A stretch of 9,656 nucleotides of DNA from contig JAFUXY010000355.1 of NCBI GenBank assembly GCA_017477005.1, positions 1-9,656 of the forward strand, in the 5' to 3' direction. This stretch comes from Lachnospiraceae bacterium (GTDB lineage: Bacteria; Bacillota; Clostridia; Lachnospirales; Lachnospiraceae). How positions within the stretch are numbered: position 1 is the first letter of the stretch; every line of letters begins with the position of its first letter. Positions 1-8,149 of this stretch are shown in pieces. The notes under the pieces are model-generated. The model did no database searches and was not told where the DNA came from. It was given only the letters and a program-made list of their open reading frames with translations. The position numbers were made by a program, and so were the translations under genes.

Positions 1-1
1 C

Positions 2-1582
2 AAGGAGGCGGCGGACATCCGGACATCAGACCAGCTCGCCCTCCCGATACCGAAGGCGGAGTATGTCGATGAAGTGATCGAGCCCAGCGAAATCCAAAAG
101 GAGATGGTGAAATCCTTCGGGAAGAGGGCCGAGGCCGTCCGGGGCGGGGGGATCGACCCTTCCGCGGACAACATGCTAAAGATCACGAACGATGGGCGGA
201 AGTGCGCATTAGACCAGAGACTGGTCAACCCGATGCTCCCCGATGAGGACGACACCAAGGTCAACCGCTGCGCCCAAAGGGTGTATGAGATCTGGGAGGA
301 AACTATGCCCGACAGGTCTACGCAGCTCGTGTTTTCCGACCTGTCCACGCCCAAGAGCGACGGCTCGTTCAATGTCTATGACGACCTGCGGGACAAGCTT
401 GTGGCGAAGGGGATCCCGGAGAACGAGATCGCATTCATCCACGACTTCAACACGGAGGCGAAGAAATCCGCCCTGTTCAGGAAGGTGAGATCCGGACAGG
501 TGCGCGTGCTGATGGGATCCACCCAGAAAATGGGAGCCGGGACCAATGTGCAGGACCGGCTGATCGCCCTGCACCACCTGGATGTGCCGTGGCGGCCGTC
601 CGACCTGGAGCAGCAGGAGGGACGCATCCTCCGCCAGGGAAACCGGAATCCCGAAGTGAAGATTTTCCGCTACATCACCAAGGGATCCTTTGACCAGTAC
701 ATGTGGCAGGTGCTGGAGAACAAGCAGAAGTTCATTTCGCAGATCATGACCTCGAAATCGCCGATGCGTTCCTGCGAGGATGTGGACGATGCAACACTGA
801 ATTTTGCCGAAATCAAGGCATTGGCAACGGGCAACCCACTGATCAAGGAGAAAATGGAACTGGACATACAGGTCTCGAAGCTCAAGCTGCTGAAATCGAA
901 CCACATAAGCGCAAAATACAGGATGGAGAATGACATAGCCAGGAAATATCCCGCAGCTATCGTGCAGCTTTCCGAGAGGATCAGTGGCATGAAGGACGAC
1001 TTGGCTACTACGGAAGGATTTATTGAGACGATGAACGAGAATTTTGAGATGACCGTGGACGGGAAGTCTTACACGGAAAGGAAGGAGGCTGGGGCGGCGC
1101 TGCTTGAGGCGGCAAAGCGTGACACGGCCTACGGAGGGGGGAGAGAGGTGGGCGAATACCACGGATTTTCCATTCATATCGAATACCAGCTGATCACGAA
1201 CACATACCGGCTTACGCTGGAGCGTAGGCAGAAGTATACAGTAGAAATGGGCAGGGACGGCGGCGGGAACATCACAAGGATCCACAACGCCATCGCAGGG
1301 ATTGGGCAGGAGCTGGCCAAGGCCGAAAGCCGGTTAAAGGCGACGGAAGAGGAGTTCGCCATAGCGAAAACAGAGGTTGGAAAGCCGTTCGCCCAGGAGG
1401 CGGAGCTGAAGGGCAAGCAAGAGCGGCTCGCCGAACTGAACGCGCTGCTCAATATGGACTCATTAACACCTGCCGGCGGAGCCCAACCAATAACCCAAAC
1501 GAAGCCCAAACGTGAAAATGTGGTGGTTCCATACAGACCGAATCCGTCTAAGGTGACACAAAGACGAACGGTAGCAAGATAG
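2..1582 (+). CDS. SNF2-type helicase of a conjugative element, C-terminal part (5' partial)
   Basis: The reading frame is open from the first bases of the window, upstream of the first possible start (GTG at 74), so this is the 3' end of a longer gene. The visible 526 residues hold the C-terminal helicase lobe: a strand reading TQLVFSDLSTPKSDG (about 318-363), motif V GAGTNVQDRL (533-562), and motif VI QQEGRILRQGN (611-643), whose arginines normally act as arginine fingers for ATP hydrolysis. After about 850 the protein is charged and helical, probably coiled-coil, ending in a basic Pro/Lys-rich tail. This architecture is familiar from very large polyvalent proteins of Firmicute and Bacteroidetes conjugative elements, which join a DNA methylase-like domain to an SNF2 helicase and are often annotated as antirestriction/DarB-like. 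The methylase part would lie upstream and is not visible. Helicase identity is clear; an antirestriction role is inference. Confidence 0.88.
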   Translation, partial: KEAADIRTSDQLALPIPKAEYVDEVIEPSEIQKEMVKSFGKRAEAVRGGGIDPSADNMLKITNDGRKCALDQRLVNPMLPDEDDTKVNRCAQRVYEIWEETMPDRSTQLVFSDLSTPKSDGSFNVYDDLRDKLVAKGIPENEIAFIHDFNTEAKKSALFRKVRSGQVRVLMGSTQKMGAGTNVQDRLIALHHLDVPWRPSDLEQQEGRILRQGNRNPEVKIFRYITKGSFDQYMWQVLENKQKFISQIMTSKSPMRSCEDVDDATLNFAEIKALATGNPLIKEKMELDIQVSKLKLLKSNHISAKYRMENDIARKYPAAIVQLSERISGMKDDLATTEGFIETMNENFEMTVDGKSYTERKEAGAALLEAAKRDTAYGGGREVGEYHGFSIHIEYQLITNTYRLTLERRQKYTVEMGRDGGGNITRIHNAIAGIGQELAKAESRLKATEEEFAIAKTEVGKPFAQEAELKGKQERLAELNALLNMDSLTPAGGAQPITQTKPKRENVVVPYRPNPSKVTQRRTVAR

Positions 1583-1590
1583 GAGGGAGG
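1582..1590 (+). promoter_or_regulatory. Ribosome binding site for the 124-aa protein
   Basis: GGAGGGAGG begins at the last base of the helicase stop codon and ends six bases before the ATG at 1597. It fixes that start and implies translation from the same transcript as the helicase. Confidence 0.75.
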
Positions 1591-1596
1591 CGCAAA

Positions 1597-2587
<991 letters not shown>

Positions 2588-2592
2588 ACGAG

Positions 2593-2618
2593 GTGTCAAA
2601 AGGTGTACTTTTTGACAC
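2593..2618 (+). repeat. Inverted repeat / dyad site A just after the resolvase gene
   Basis: GTGTCAAAAGG pairs with CTTTTTGACAC around a TGTA centre: 11 paired positions, one of them G-T. It starts five bases after the resolvase stop. The outer TGTC/GACA ends recall the recognition ends of resolvase sub-sites. There is no T-run after it (GAAAAACCC follows), so an intrinsic terminator on the plus strand is unlikely. The right arm also contains a perfect TTGACA (2612-2617) that could serve as a -35 box, though no good -10 follows at the right distance. A resolvase sub-site or operator is the best reading, by inference. Confidence 0.65.
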
Positions 2619-2736
2619 GAAAAACCCATAAAATTTTATCATAGTCTATGGTTGTTTGCAATAAAAATCAAATCAGAATATTACATTTTTGGGTAAAACT
2701 GCTCAATTTGATGATTGCAGTATAGTCTAATGGGAT

Positions 2737-2755
2737 TATCCAACATGTTTGGATA
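2737..2755 (+). repeat. Short inverted repeat between the two dyad sites
   Basis: TATCCAA and TTGGATA arms (7 bp, perfect) surround CATGT. It has no sequence relation to sites A and B. It could be a third protein-binding site in the same region or chance in AT-rich DNA. Confidence 0.3.
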
Positions 2756-2780
2756 TGACATTTGGCAGTTAAGGTACATT

Positions 2781-2804
2781 TGTCAAAAGGTACACCTTTT
2801 GAAA
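2781..2804 (+). repeat. Dyad site B, second copy of site A
   Basis: Aligned with 2594-2617 it matches at 20 of 24 positions in the same orientation, including an identical TGTCAAAAGGT block. It is itself a near-perfect palindrome: TCAAAAGGT and ACCTTTTGA arms around AC (2783-2802). An extra AAGGTACA half-copy lies just upstream at 2771-2778. The centre-to-centre distance to site A is 187 bp. Repeated dimer sites directly downstream of a resolvase gene suggest a res-type recombination site, but a repressor operator for the sigma-factor operon is also possible. Confidence 0.6.
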
Positions 2805-2890
2805 TCCTATCAATACGATGTGGCATTTTTACAATAACTCATGATGAATTTCAACCGACAGTACATTCGTTTTATATGACTGTAGTTTAA

Positions 2891-2896
2891 TATAAT
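2891..2896 (+). promoter_or_regulatory. Possible -10 box before the sigma-factor gene
   Basis: A perfect TATAAT ends three bases before the ATG at 2900. No convincing -35 hexamer lies 16-18 bases upstream. The predicted transcription start would fall in or just after the start codon, so this box may be fortuitous or the message may be nearly leaderless. Confidence 0.3.
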
Positions 2897-2899
2897 AGC

Positions 2900-3427
2900 A
2901 TGGAATACATAGGTCAGAACGATAAATTTAATGTGATTTACGAAACTTATCATAAAAGAATATTTTTACATTTGAACCGGAAGATAAACAACAGGTCAGA
3001 TGCAGAGGATCTGACGGAGGAGGTTTTTGTTCGTTGCTATAGGAACCTGGCATCCTTCGATGAAGCCAAGAGTTCAATAGGTACATGGCTCTATGTGATA
3101 GCGAATAATCTTTGGAAGAATTATCTTCGTGACAAAAGAGTGCATTCCTCCATTGACGATTATGAAGATGTATTTACAGCAAAAGAAATGACGGATGCGT
3201 CTATTATGGCTGAGGAACGGAGAAAAGCGGTTGAAAGGGTTATGAGCTTGCTGGACGAGAAGGAGCGGGCTATAGTGGTTATGACCTTTTATCATGGGAT
3301 GAAATCGAATGCAATCGGGAAAAAAATGGGGATGTCAGATGCCGGTGTACGTATGAAAAAAAGGCGGGCGCTTTCTAAGATGAGAAAATTTTTAGAGAAA
3401 GAACATTGGTCTGGGGAATGGGGATAA
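2900..3427 (+). CDS. ECF-type RNA polymerase sigma factor, 175 aa
   Basis: A two-domain sigma-70 family protein that would direct RNA polymerase to a small set of promoters. Region 2 spans about residues 8-82 (FNVIYETYHKRIFLHLNRK, DAEDLTEEVFVRCYRNL, GTWLYVIANNLWKNYLRDKR). Region 4 is the C-terminal helix-turn-helix, about 110-168 (LLDEKERAIVVMTFYHGMK, AIGKKMGMSDAGVRMKKRRALSKMRK). The length is typical for ECF sigmas. The ATG at 2900 is chosen because region 2.1 begins within ten residues of it; a later GTG at 2933 would cut that region. There is no Shine-Dalgarno site before it, which is unusual here. The end overlaps the following exporter gene by 10 bases, implying co-transcription. No anti-sigma gene is visible. 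It probably regulates this cluster; that is inference. Confidence 0.93.
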   Translation: MEYIGQNDKFNVIYETYHKRIFLHLNRKINNRSDAEDLTEEVFVRCYRNLASFDEAKSSIGTWLYVIANNLWKNYLRDKRVHSSIDDYEDVFTAKEMTDASIMAEERRKAVERVMSLLDEKERAIVVMTFYHGMKSNAIGKKMGMSDAGVRMKKRRALSKMRKFLEKEHWSGEWG

Positions 3428-5580
3428 AACGCAGGTATGCAAAAACTATAACGGTATATCAGATGGAGGTTGCCGAATGTGGGGCAGCTTCTTTGGCTAT
3501 GATTTTGGCATATTTTGGAAAGAATGTTTCTTTAGAGGAAATGCGAGTTGCAGCTGAGGTATCTCGCAATGGATGCAATGCAAAAAATCTGGTTAAAGCG
3601 GCACGGGAATATGGATTAGAGGCGCATGTTTTTTCTATGGATGCTGAGCAGACTACTATGTTACAGCCTCCATGCATTATTTATTGGATGGATAACCATT
3701 TCTTGGTCTATGAAGGAAAAAAAGGGAAAACGATTTTTTTAAACGATCCTTCATTCGGTAGACGCAGATTATCGTTTCAAGAGTTTCAGGATGGACATTC
3801 TGGAGTCGTACTCACATTTTTTCCAAATGAATTTTTCATCAAGGGAAAAGGGAATGCTTGCAAATGGTGGAATACTGCTGAAAAAAATCATGCCTCGCAA
3901 GCGTGGATAATCTTTATAGCATTTATCATAGATGTTTTGCTGGCATTGTTAGAGGTCGGTTTTTGTAAATGTATAGGAGATGTTGCAACTTGTGTTTTTA
4001 TGGGAAGAGATTTTTTACATGGGTTTTTATCATCCACTTTGCTGATGCCAAGTGTATGGATTTTAGGTTTTTGTTGCCGTAATTATATTTTGCAAAAGAA
4101 ATTATTACAGAATAACAGCGACCTTTCTTCCCGTTTTTTATCTCATCTATTTCTTTTGCCAGTTTCGTTTTTTGAACAAAGATATGCCTCGGATATTTCG
4201 AATCGGATAAAAAATGTTGCGCGGCTTTGCCGGTTTATTAATGAAGAAGGTCCCAAGTGTTGCTCATTAATAGTCAGAATTCTAGTCTATAGCATAGCCC
4301 TTTTAATAATCTATCCTCCGTTCGTTTTTGTGGGGATAATTTCTTTCGCGTTTTATATGTTGATGGGATTAATGATTCAGCCTTATTTGAGGGAAATCCA
4401 CATACGGGATGAATTAGCTGATAGCGAATTATATGGGAGATTTCGAGCGGGAATCTCACAATTGGATTCATTGCGGGCATCAGGAACAGAGCTTGCTTTT
4501 GTCCGTGGATTATATCAGCGATATGAGAAGAATAGTTATTTATGGAAGCAAAAAAATAAGGGGGAACTCATTGAGAGGGAGATTGGGACTGCTATAGCCG
4601 CAATATCCTTTGCCTGGGTTCTTGCACCCGCGATGGCTGCTGTGATAGGACATAATATGGGGATAGATTTGTTTTATACAGCCATAGTTTTGTACGGTCT
4701 GGGATGCAGGGCTGAAGTATCGCTTTTGCATTTTTTTCAATCGCTTTCTTACCGTGTTGGGGAAATGGATCGCATAATGGATATTATGGAACATCCGGCA
4801 GACAAAGCATTTGAAAGAAAGTCATGTTTGCCAATCGAAAGTAAACTGAGAGGCCGTGTTGAAGTAAGGCATCTATGTTATGGGTATGGGAAGTCAAAAA
4901 GAATGCAGGTGAATGATGTCAGTTTTTCAGTTGATTGCGGAAAGTGCATTGCGATTACGGGAGCATCGGGAAGTGGAAAAAGCACTGTGGCAAAGCTGGT
5001 TTGCGGTTTATATTCGCCGAGGAGTGGAGAAATACTGATGGATGGCATGGAGTTAGCAGATTTGCCCTCGGAGATAGTCCATGCAAGCGTTTCCTATGTC
5101 GGTCCTAATATACGGCTGTTTTCGGGCACGGTGCGCGAGAACTTGACGATGTGGAATCGAAGCATATTGGAGGAGGATATGGTGCGTGCAGCAAAGGACG
5201 CCTGTATTCATGAAGTGATTGTTCAAAGGCCAGGGGCGTATGATTACTTTGTAGATGAGAATGGAAGAAATTTTTCAGGGGGACAGTGTCAGAGGCTTGA
5301 AATAGCCAGAGCCCTCTCTATTAATCCCTCTATATTGATTTTGGATGAAGCGACAAGCTCATTGGATTCTTTGACAGAACGGATGATCATAGACAATATC
5401 AAACGAAGGGGATGCACTTGTATCATCATAGCGCATCGCAGAGGTGCAATGCGAGATTGTGAAGAGGTCATTATCATGGAGGAAGGACGTGTCAAATCAA
5501 GAGGCAGATACGATAAATGTGACAGAAACTTTAGGGAAGGAAATTTTAATGGATGGGGGGCAGACATTAATTACGGATAA
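3418..5580 (+). CDS. NHLP-type bacteriocin exporter: C39 peptidase/permease/ATPase, 720 aa
   Basis: A membrane ABC exporter that would remove a double-glycine-type leader from a peptide and pump the product out. The N-terminal C39 peptidase is complete: Gln15 (oxyanion), Cys21 in AECGAAS, His94 in NHFLVYEG and Asp110 in LNDPSFGRR. Hydrophobic segments at about 162-186, 200-221, 281-321 and 387-433 give roughly six membrane helices. The ATPase domain starts near 480, with Walker A GASGSGKS (515-522), signature FSGGQ (619-623), Walker B ILDEA (Asp643-Glu644) and His673. The Q-loop is odd: SYVGPNIRLF has Pro563 where Gln is usual. Domain order and pairing with the next gene fit the NHLP/NHLM peptidase-exporter family. 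ATG 3418 overlaps the sigma gene by 10 bases and has a poor ribosome site; TTG 3406 is an alternative start. Translation is probably coupled to the sigma gene. Confidence 0.92.
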   Translation: MGIKRRYAKTITVYQMEVAECGAASLAMILAYFGKNVSLEEMRVAAEVSRNGCNAKNLVKAAREYGLEAHVFSMDAEQTTMLQPPCIIYWMDNHFLVYEGKKGKTIFLNDPSFGRRRLSFQEFQDGHSGVVLTFFPNEFFIKGKGNACKWWNTAEKNHASQAWIIFIAFIIDVLLALLEVGFCKCIGDVATCVFMGRDFLHGFLSSTLLMPSVWILGFCCRNYILQKKLLQNNSDLSSRFLSHLFLLPVSFFEQRYASDISNRIKNVARLCRFINEEGPKCCSLIVRILVYSIALLIIYPPFVFVGIISFAFYMLMGLMIQPYLREIHIRDELADSELYGRFRAGISQLDSLRASGTELAFVRGLYQRYEKNSYLWKQKNKGELIEREIGTAIAAISFAWVLAPAMAAVIGHNMGIDLFYTAIVLYGLGCRAEVSLLHFFQSLSYRVGEMDRIMDIMEHPADKAFERKSCLPIESKLRGRVEVRHLCYGYGKSKRMQVNDVSFSVDCGKCIAITGASGSGKSTVAKLVCGLYSPRSGEILMDGMELADLPSEIVHASVSYVGPNIRLFSGTVRENLTMWNRSILEEDMVRAAKDACIHEVIVQRPGAYDYFVDENGRNFSGGQCQRLEIARALSINPSILILDEATSSLDSLTERMIIDNIKRRGCTCIIIAHRRGAMRDCEEVIIMEEGRVKSRGRYDKCDRNFREGNFNGWGADINYG

Positions 5581-8059
5581 TGGGGACGATGCCTTCTGCG
5601 TAATTGAAGGGGATGTGATGGTGTTCATGATACCCTATAATCATGGTTTGGCTGGAAAAAGATTGTTTTTATTGGAGACAGGGAAAAAGAGGGTGATACC
5701 CTCGTTTTGCTACCGTGATGAAGATTATCGTGAATGGAGATTTGCTATTGTTGCAAGGGATCATGCCAAAATTGTCCGCATGAACCATGCGGCAACCTCA
5801 GTTCTGAAGAAGAAATTTCTGGCACAGGTTTTAGGAGAAAATGCGGCCGATGAACAGTTTGAAACACTGCTTGTTGACCGATATCTGACAAATTGTACTC
5901 GAGAGGATGCACAGATTTATAAAATGCGTCAAGAAACATTGAAAATAAGAAAGCAGCTTCGGGGGAAGGGTACAGATGAAAACGAAGAAGAACTAGGTTC
6001 CGTGGTGTGGACCAATGAAACCTACAGGGCGGTAAGCTATCTTTGCAATGAAAATAACGTAGTTTGCGCAGATTATCCAAGAATAATGGAGATATCGGGC
6101 AGGCAAGTGGGTTTGTCAGATGTCGCAAAAGTTTCCGGATTTTCGTATCATGTTGTGAATTTAAAAAAAGGATGGTGGAAACAGAGAACCTCGCCTTTAA
6201 TCGTTCAGGACGGCAATGGAAAAATATATGCCCTTCAGCCTTATGCTGAAGGGCGCTATCGAATCTATGATCCTGATTCAGGAACCATAAATAAACTAAA
6301 AAAGAAAAAGGCATTAGAGTTTGTTGGAAGAGCATACTCCATAGATTGGCTGCTTCCAGCACAGTTATCCGATTATTCGTCTGCATTCTCATTTGTGGCG
6401 AGGGGGATTTATTTATCGGACTGCGCAAAGTATGTTCTGCTTTGTGCAGTAGAGATTGCCTTGATCTTTGCCGTAATGGTTTATTTGTATGGAATTATTA
6501 ACAGAAAGCTCCTGTCAGATGGTAGTGTAATTTGGGGAACCTGTGCATTGTCATTGTGTCTGGTAGCAGTCCTCGCGGTAAATTTAATACGGAAAATCGT
6601 TCTTCTGGATGCAGGAACACGCATCATTGAGAGTATGCAAAGGGCATTATACGATCAAATATTTCACATGCCTCTTTCCCGGTTCAGGCAAGGATTAAGG
6701 AATCATATGCCGCAAAAGGTATATCAATTTGGGGAGGCAGCATATGGAGGGTTTTTTGGTGCGATGTCTCTGGCTTGGGAATTGATTTTGGGGTTTAGCG
6801 TATTGTTATTATTATCACGGCTGTTGGGGGCGTCCACGGCATTACTGGGATTACTGTTCGTGTTTTGCTCGTTGATGGCAATCCTTTTAGCGGCATTACG
6901 GAATAAACTCAAGAACAAATGTAGTCAAGAAAGAAGATCCGCCCAGTCTCAGATACGGCAGATGATCCATGGAATAATAAAAATTCGTAGCTGCGGGAGC
7001 GGGGAAAGAAGTATTTTTGAATACATAACCCGCCACAGGAAAGCCGAAATTTGGGAGGCAAAAAATAAAAAGATATTAAATTGGTTGGGGACGAGTTTTT
7101 TTTATGTTTCATTGCCCGTTTTCGCATTTGGCTTAATGAAGGCAGGAGTTGTTGGGTGGAATGGAGGGACAGGGATATTATTACTTCCGTCCCTTTGCAT
7201 CTTTTTTCTTATATATAGTTGCAGCATAGCATCATCTGCAGGGCGATGCTTTCGATGGATAAGCGAATGGCGTGAGCTGCATTCTATGTTATCTTTTGGC
7301 ACTGATGCGGATGAAAATGAATTACTTAAGGGGAAGACGATTCGTAGGATAGAGATAAATGATGTACATTTTAGATACCAGCAAGATGAACCGGAACGGA
7401 TTCGGGGAGTAAGCCTTATCATACAGGATGGCGATTATATTGGCATTGTGGGAAAGTCTGGTTCCGGAAAATCCACACTTCTAAAATTGCTGTTAGGAAT
7501 GGAACGTCCAACTAGCGGGAAAATCTTTTATAACAACATGGATCTTGACAGGTTGGATCGCAGAACCCTCAGGCGATCCTTTGGTGCGGTATTGCAGACC
7601 GAAAAACTGATTCCGGGTAGTATTTATGACAATATAGCGTTGCATGACTCAAAGATTTCACAGTCAGAATTGGAAAAGGTTTTGTCTATGGTCGGTCTTG
7701 GCACAGAATTAAAGAGCTGGCCGATGGGATTGCATACGCAGGTTAGTGACACAGGCGAGGACTTATCCACGGGTCAGATTCAAAAAATATTGCTGGCAAG
7801 GGCTATACTGCATAGACCGGGGATATTGTTTCTAGATGAGGTGACCAGTTCTTTGGATGACGATTCTCAGTCTGGTATCGTTGAATGCCTTCAAAATATG
7901 GACGCAACAAGAATAGTGATTTCACACAGGATTCAAACATTGAGGGGCTGCGACAGGATACTTGTAATGGATGAGGGGCGGGTTATAGAGGATGGCAGTT
8001 ATGAAGAATTGATGGAGTCAAAAGGGATATTTTATCAGATGGCTGAAAAATTTGCATAA
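5549..8059 (+). CDS. NHLP-type exporter partner: permease/ATPase with N-terminal sensor-like domain, 836 aa
   Basis: Second half-transporter, probably forming a heteromeric pump with the preceding C39 exporter. Residues 1 to about 110 (GDDAFCVIEGDVMVFMIP) look like the beta-roll, cyclic-nucleotide-binding-like domain seen in this family. Residues about 165-280 form a further soluble domain placed like a peptidase domain; no catalytic Cys-Gly motif is seen. Membrane segments lie near 296-318, 326-346, 404-450 and 511-560. The ATPase has Walker A GKSGSGKS (635-642), Q-loop Gln683, Walker B LFLDE (Asp763-Glu764) and His793. The signature reads LSTGQ (739-743), not LSGGQ. ATG 5549 is preceded by AAGGA at 5537-5541 and overlaps the upstream gene by 32 bases; a GTG at 5444 lies deep in that gene and lacks support. 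No terminator follows. Confidence 0.9.
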   Translation: MDGGQTLITDNGDDAFCVIEGDVMVFMIPYNHGLAGKRLFLLETGKKRVIPSFCYRDEDYREWRFAIVARDHAKIVRMNHAATSVLKKKFLAQVLGENAADEQFETLLVDRYLTNCTREDAQIYKMRQETLKIRKQLRGKGTDENEEELGSVVWTNETYRAVSYLCNENNVVCADYPRIMEISGRQVGLSDVAKVSGFSYHVVNLKKGWWKQRTSPLIVQDGNGKIYALQPYAEGRYRIYDPDSGTINKLKKKKALEFVGRAYSIDWLLPAQLSDYSSAFSFVARGIYLSDCAKYVLLCAVEIALIFAVMVYLYGIINRKLLSDGSVIWGTCALSLCLVAVLAVNLIRKIVLLDAGTRIIESMQRALYDQIFHMPLSRFRQGLRNHMPQKVYQFGEAAYGGFFGAMSLAWELILGFSVLLLLSRLLGASTALLGLLFVFCSLMAILLAALRNKLKNKCSQERRSAQSQIRQMIHGIIKIRSCGSGERSIFEYITRHRKAEIWEAKNKKILNWLGTSFFYVSLPVFAFGLMKAGVVGWNGGTGILLLPSLCIFFLIYSCSIASSAGRCFRWISEWRELHSMLSFGTDADENELLKGKTIRRIEINDVHFRYQQDEPERIRGVSLIIQDGDYIGIVGKSGSGKSTLLKLLLGMERPTSGKIFYNNMDLDRLDRRTLRRSFGAVLQTEKLIPGSIYDNIALHDSKISQSELEKVLSMVGLGTELKSWPMGLHTQVSDTGEDLSTGQIQKILLARAILHRPGILFLDEVTSSLDDDSQSGIVECLQNMDATRIVISHRIQTLRGCDRILVMDEGRVIEDGSYEELMESKGIFYQMAEKFA
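6230..6254. repeat. Perfect 10-bp hairpin inside the second exporter gene
   Basis: GCCCTTCAGC and GCTGAAGGGC flank a CTTAT loop with no mismatch. It lies in coding sequence for the soluble domain (ALQPYAEGRYR). No T-run follows on the plus strand. On the minus strand it is followed by a weak ATATATTTTTCC, so it could block antisense transcription. It may equally be chance. Confidence 0.5.
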
Positions 8060-8070
8060 CTTTATGAAAA

Positions 8071-8105
8071 TTGTTTGTTACATATCCTCGATTGCTGTGT
8101 ATATA
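8071..8105 (+). promoter_or_regulatory. Weak candidate internal promoter
   Basis: The 90-base gap after the second exporter is the largest untranslated stretch in the right-hand cluster. It contains TTGTTA (8075-8080) and TATATA (8100-8105) separated by 19 bases. The spacing is long and the match moderate. It could give extra transcription of the small genes and the TIR gene, but read-through from upstream explains them as well. Confidence 0.2.
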
Positions 8106-8138
8106 TTTATAGAAACACCGATAAAAGTCACAGATTTT

Positions 8139-8143
8139 GGAGG
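8139..8143 (+). promoter_or_regulatory. Ribosome binding site deciding the start of the 152-aa protein
   Basis: GGAGG lies six bases before ATG 8150 and nine before ATG 8153. It argues against the longer frame that opens with TTG at 8075. Confidence 0.7.
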
Positions 8144-8149
8144 AATGCT

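Larger units (their letters stand above)
2588..2899. other. Gene-free junction between mobile-element backbone and export/TIR cluster
   Basis: These 312 bases contain no credible reading frame. They hold the two related dyad sites, one unrelated short inverted repeat and a TATAAT box close to the sigma-factor start. The sequence is strikingly AT-rich compared with the resolvase gene before it and marks where base composition changes. I see no tRNA, no terminator with a T-run and no transposon end. Confidence 0.7.

Noticed and set aside
209..1285. Long open frame of 358 codons on the minus strand opposite the helicase
   Set aside because: It mirrors a GC-rich coding region with clear helicase motifs on the plus strand. 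Its translation has low complexity, is Leu/His/Pro-rich and matches no family I know.
2593..2618. Inverted repeat after the resolvase as an intrinsic terminator
   Set aside because: The stem is AT-rich and is followed by GAAAAACCC with no T-run. A second similar copy 187 bp away fits a protein-binding site better.
2641..2729. Direct repeat ATAGTCTA at 2641-2648 and 2722-2729
   Set aside because: Eight bases in AT-rich intergenic DNA, with no symmetry and no relation to a gene end; easily chance.
5444..5548. Earlier GTG start for the second exporter
   Set aside because: It would overlap the first exporter's ATPase domain coding by 137 bases with no ribosome site. ATG 5549 has AAGGA at suitable spacing.
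8075..8149. TTG start giving a 177-aa form of the helical protein
   Set aside because: A rare start codon without a ribosome site. GGAGG at 8139 points to ATG 8150.
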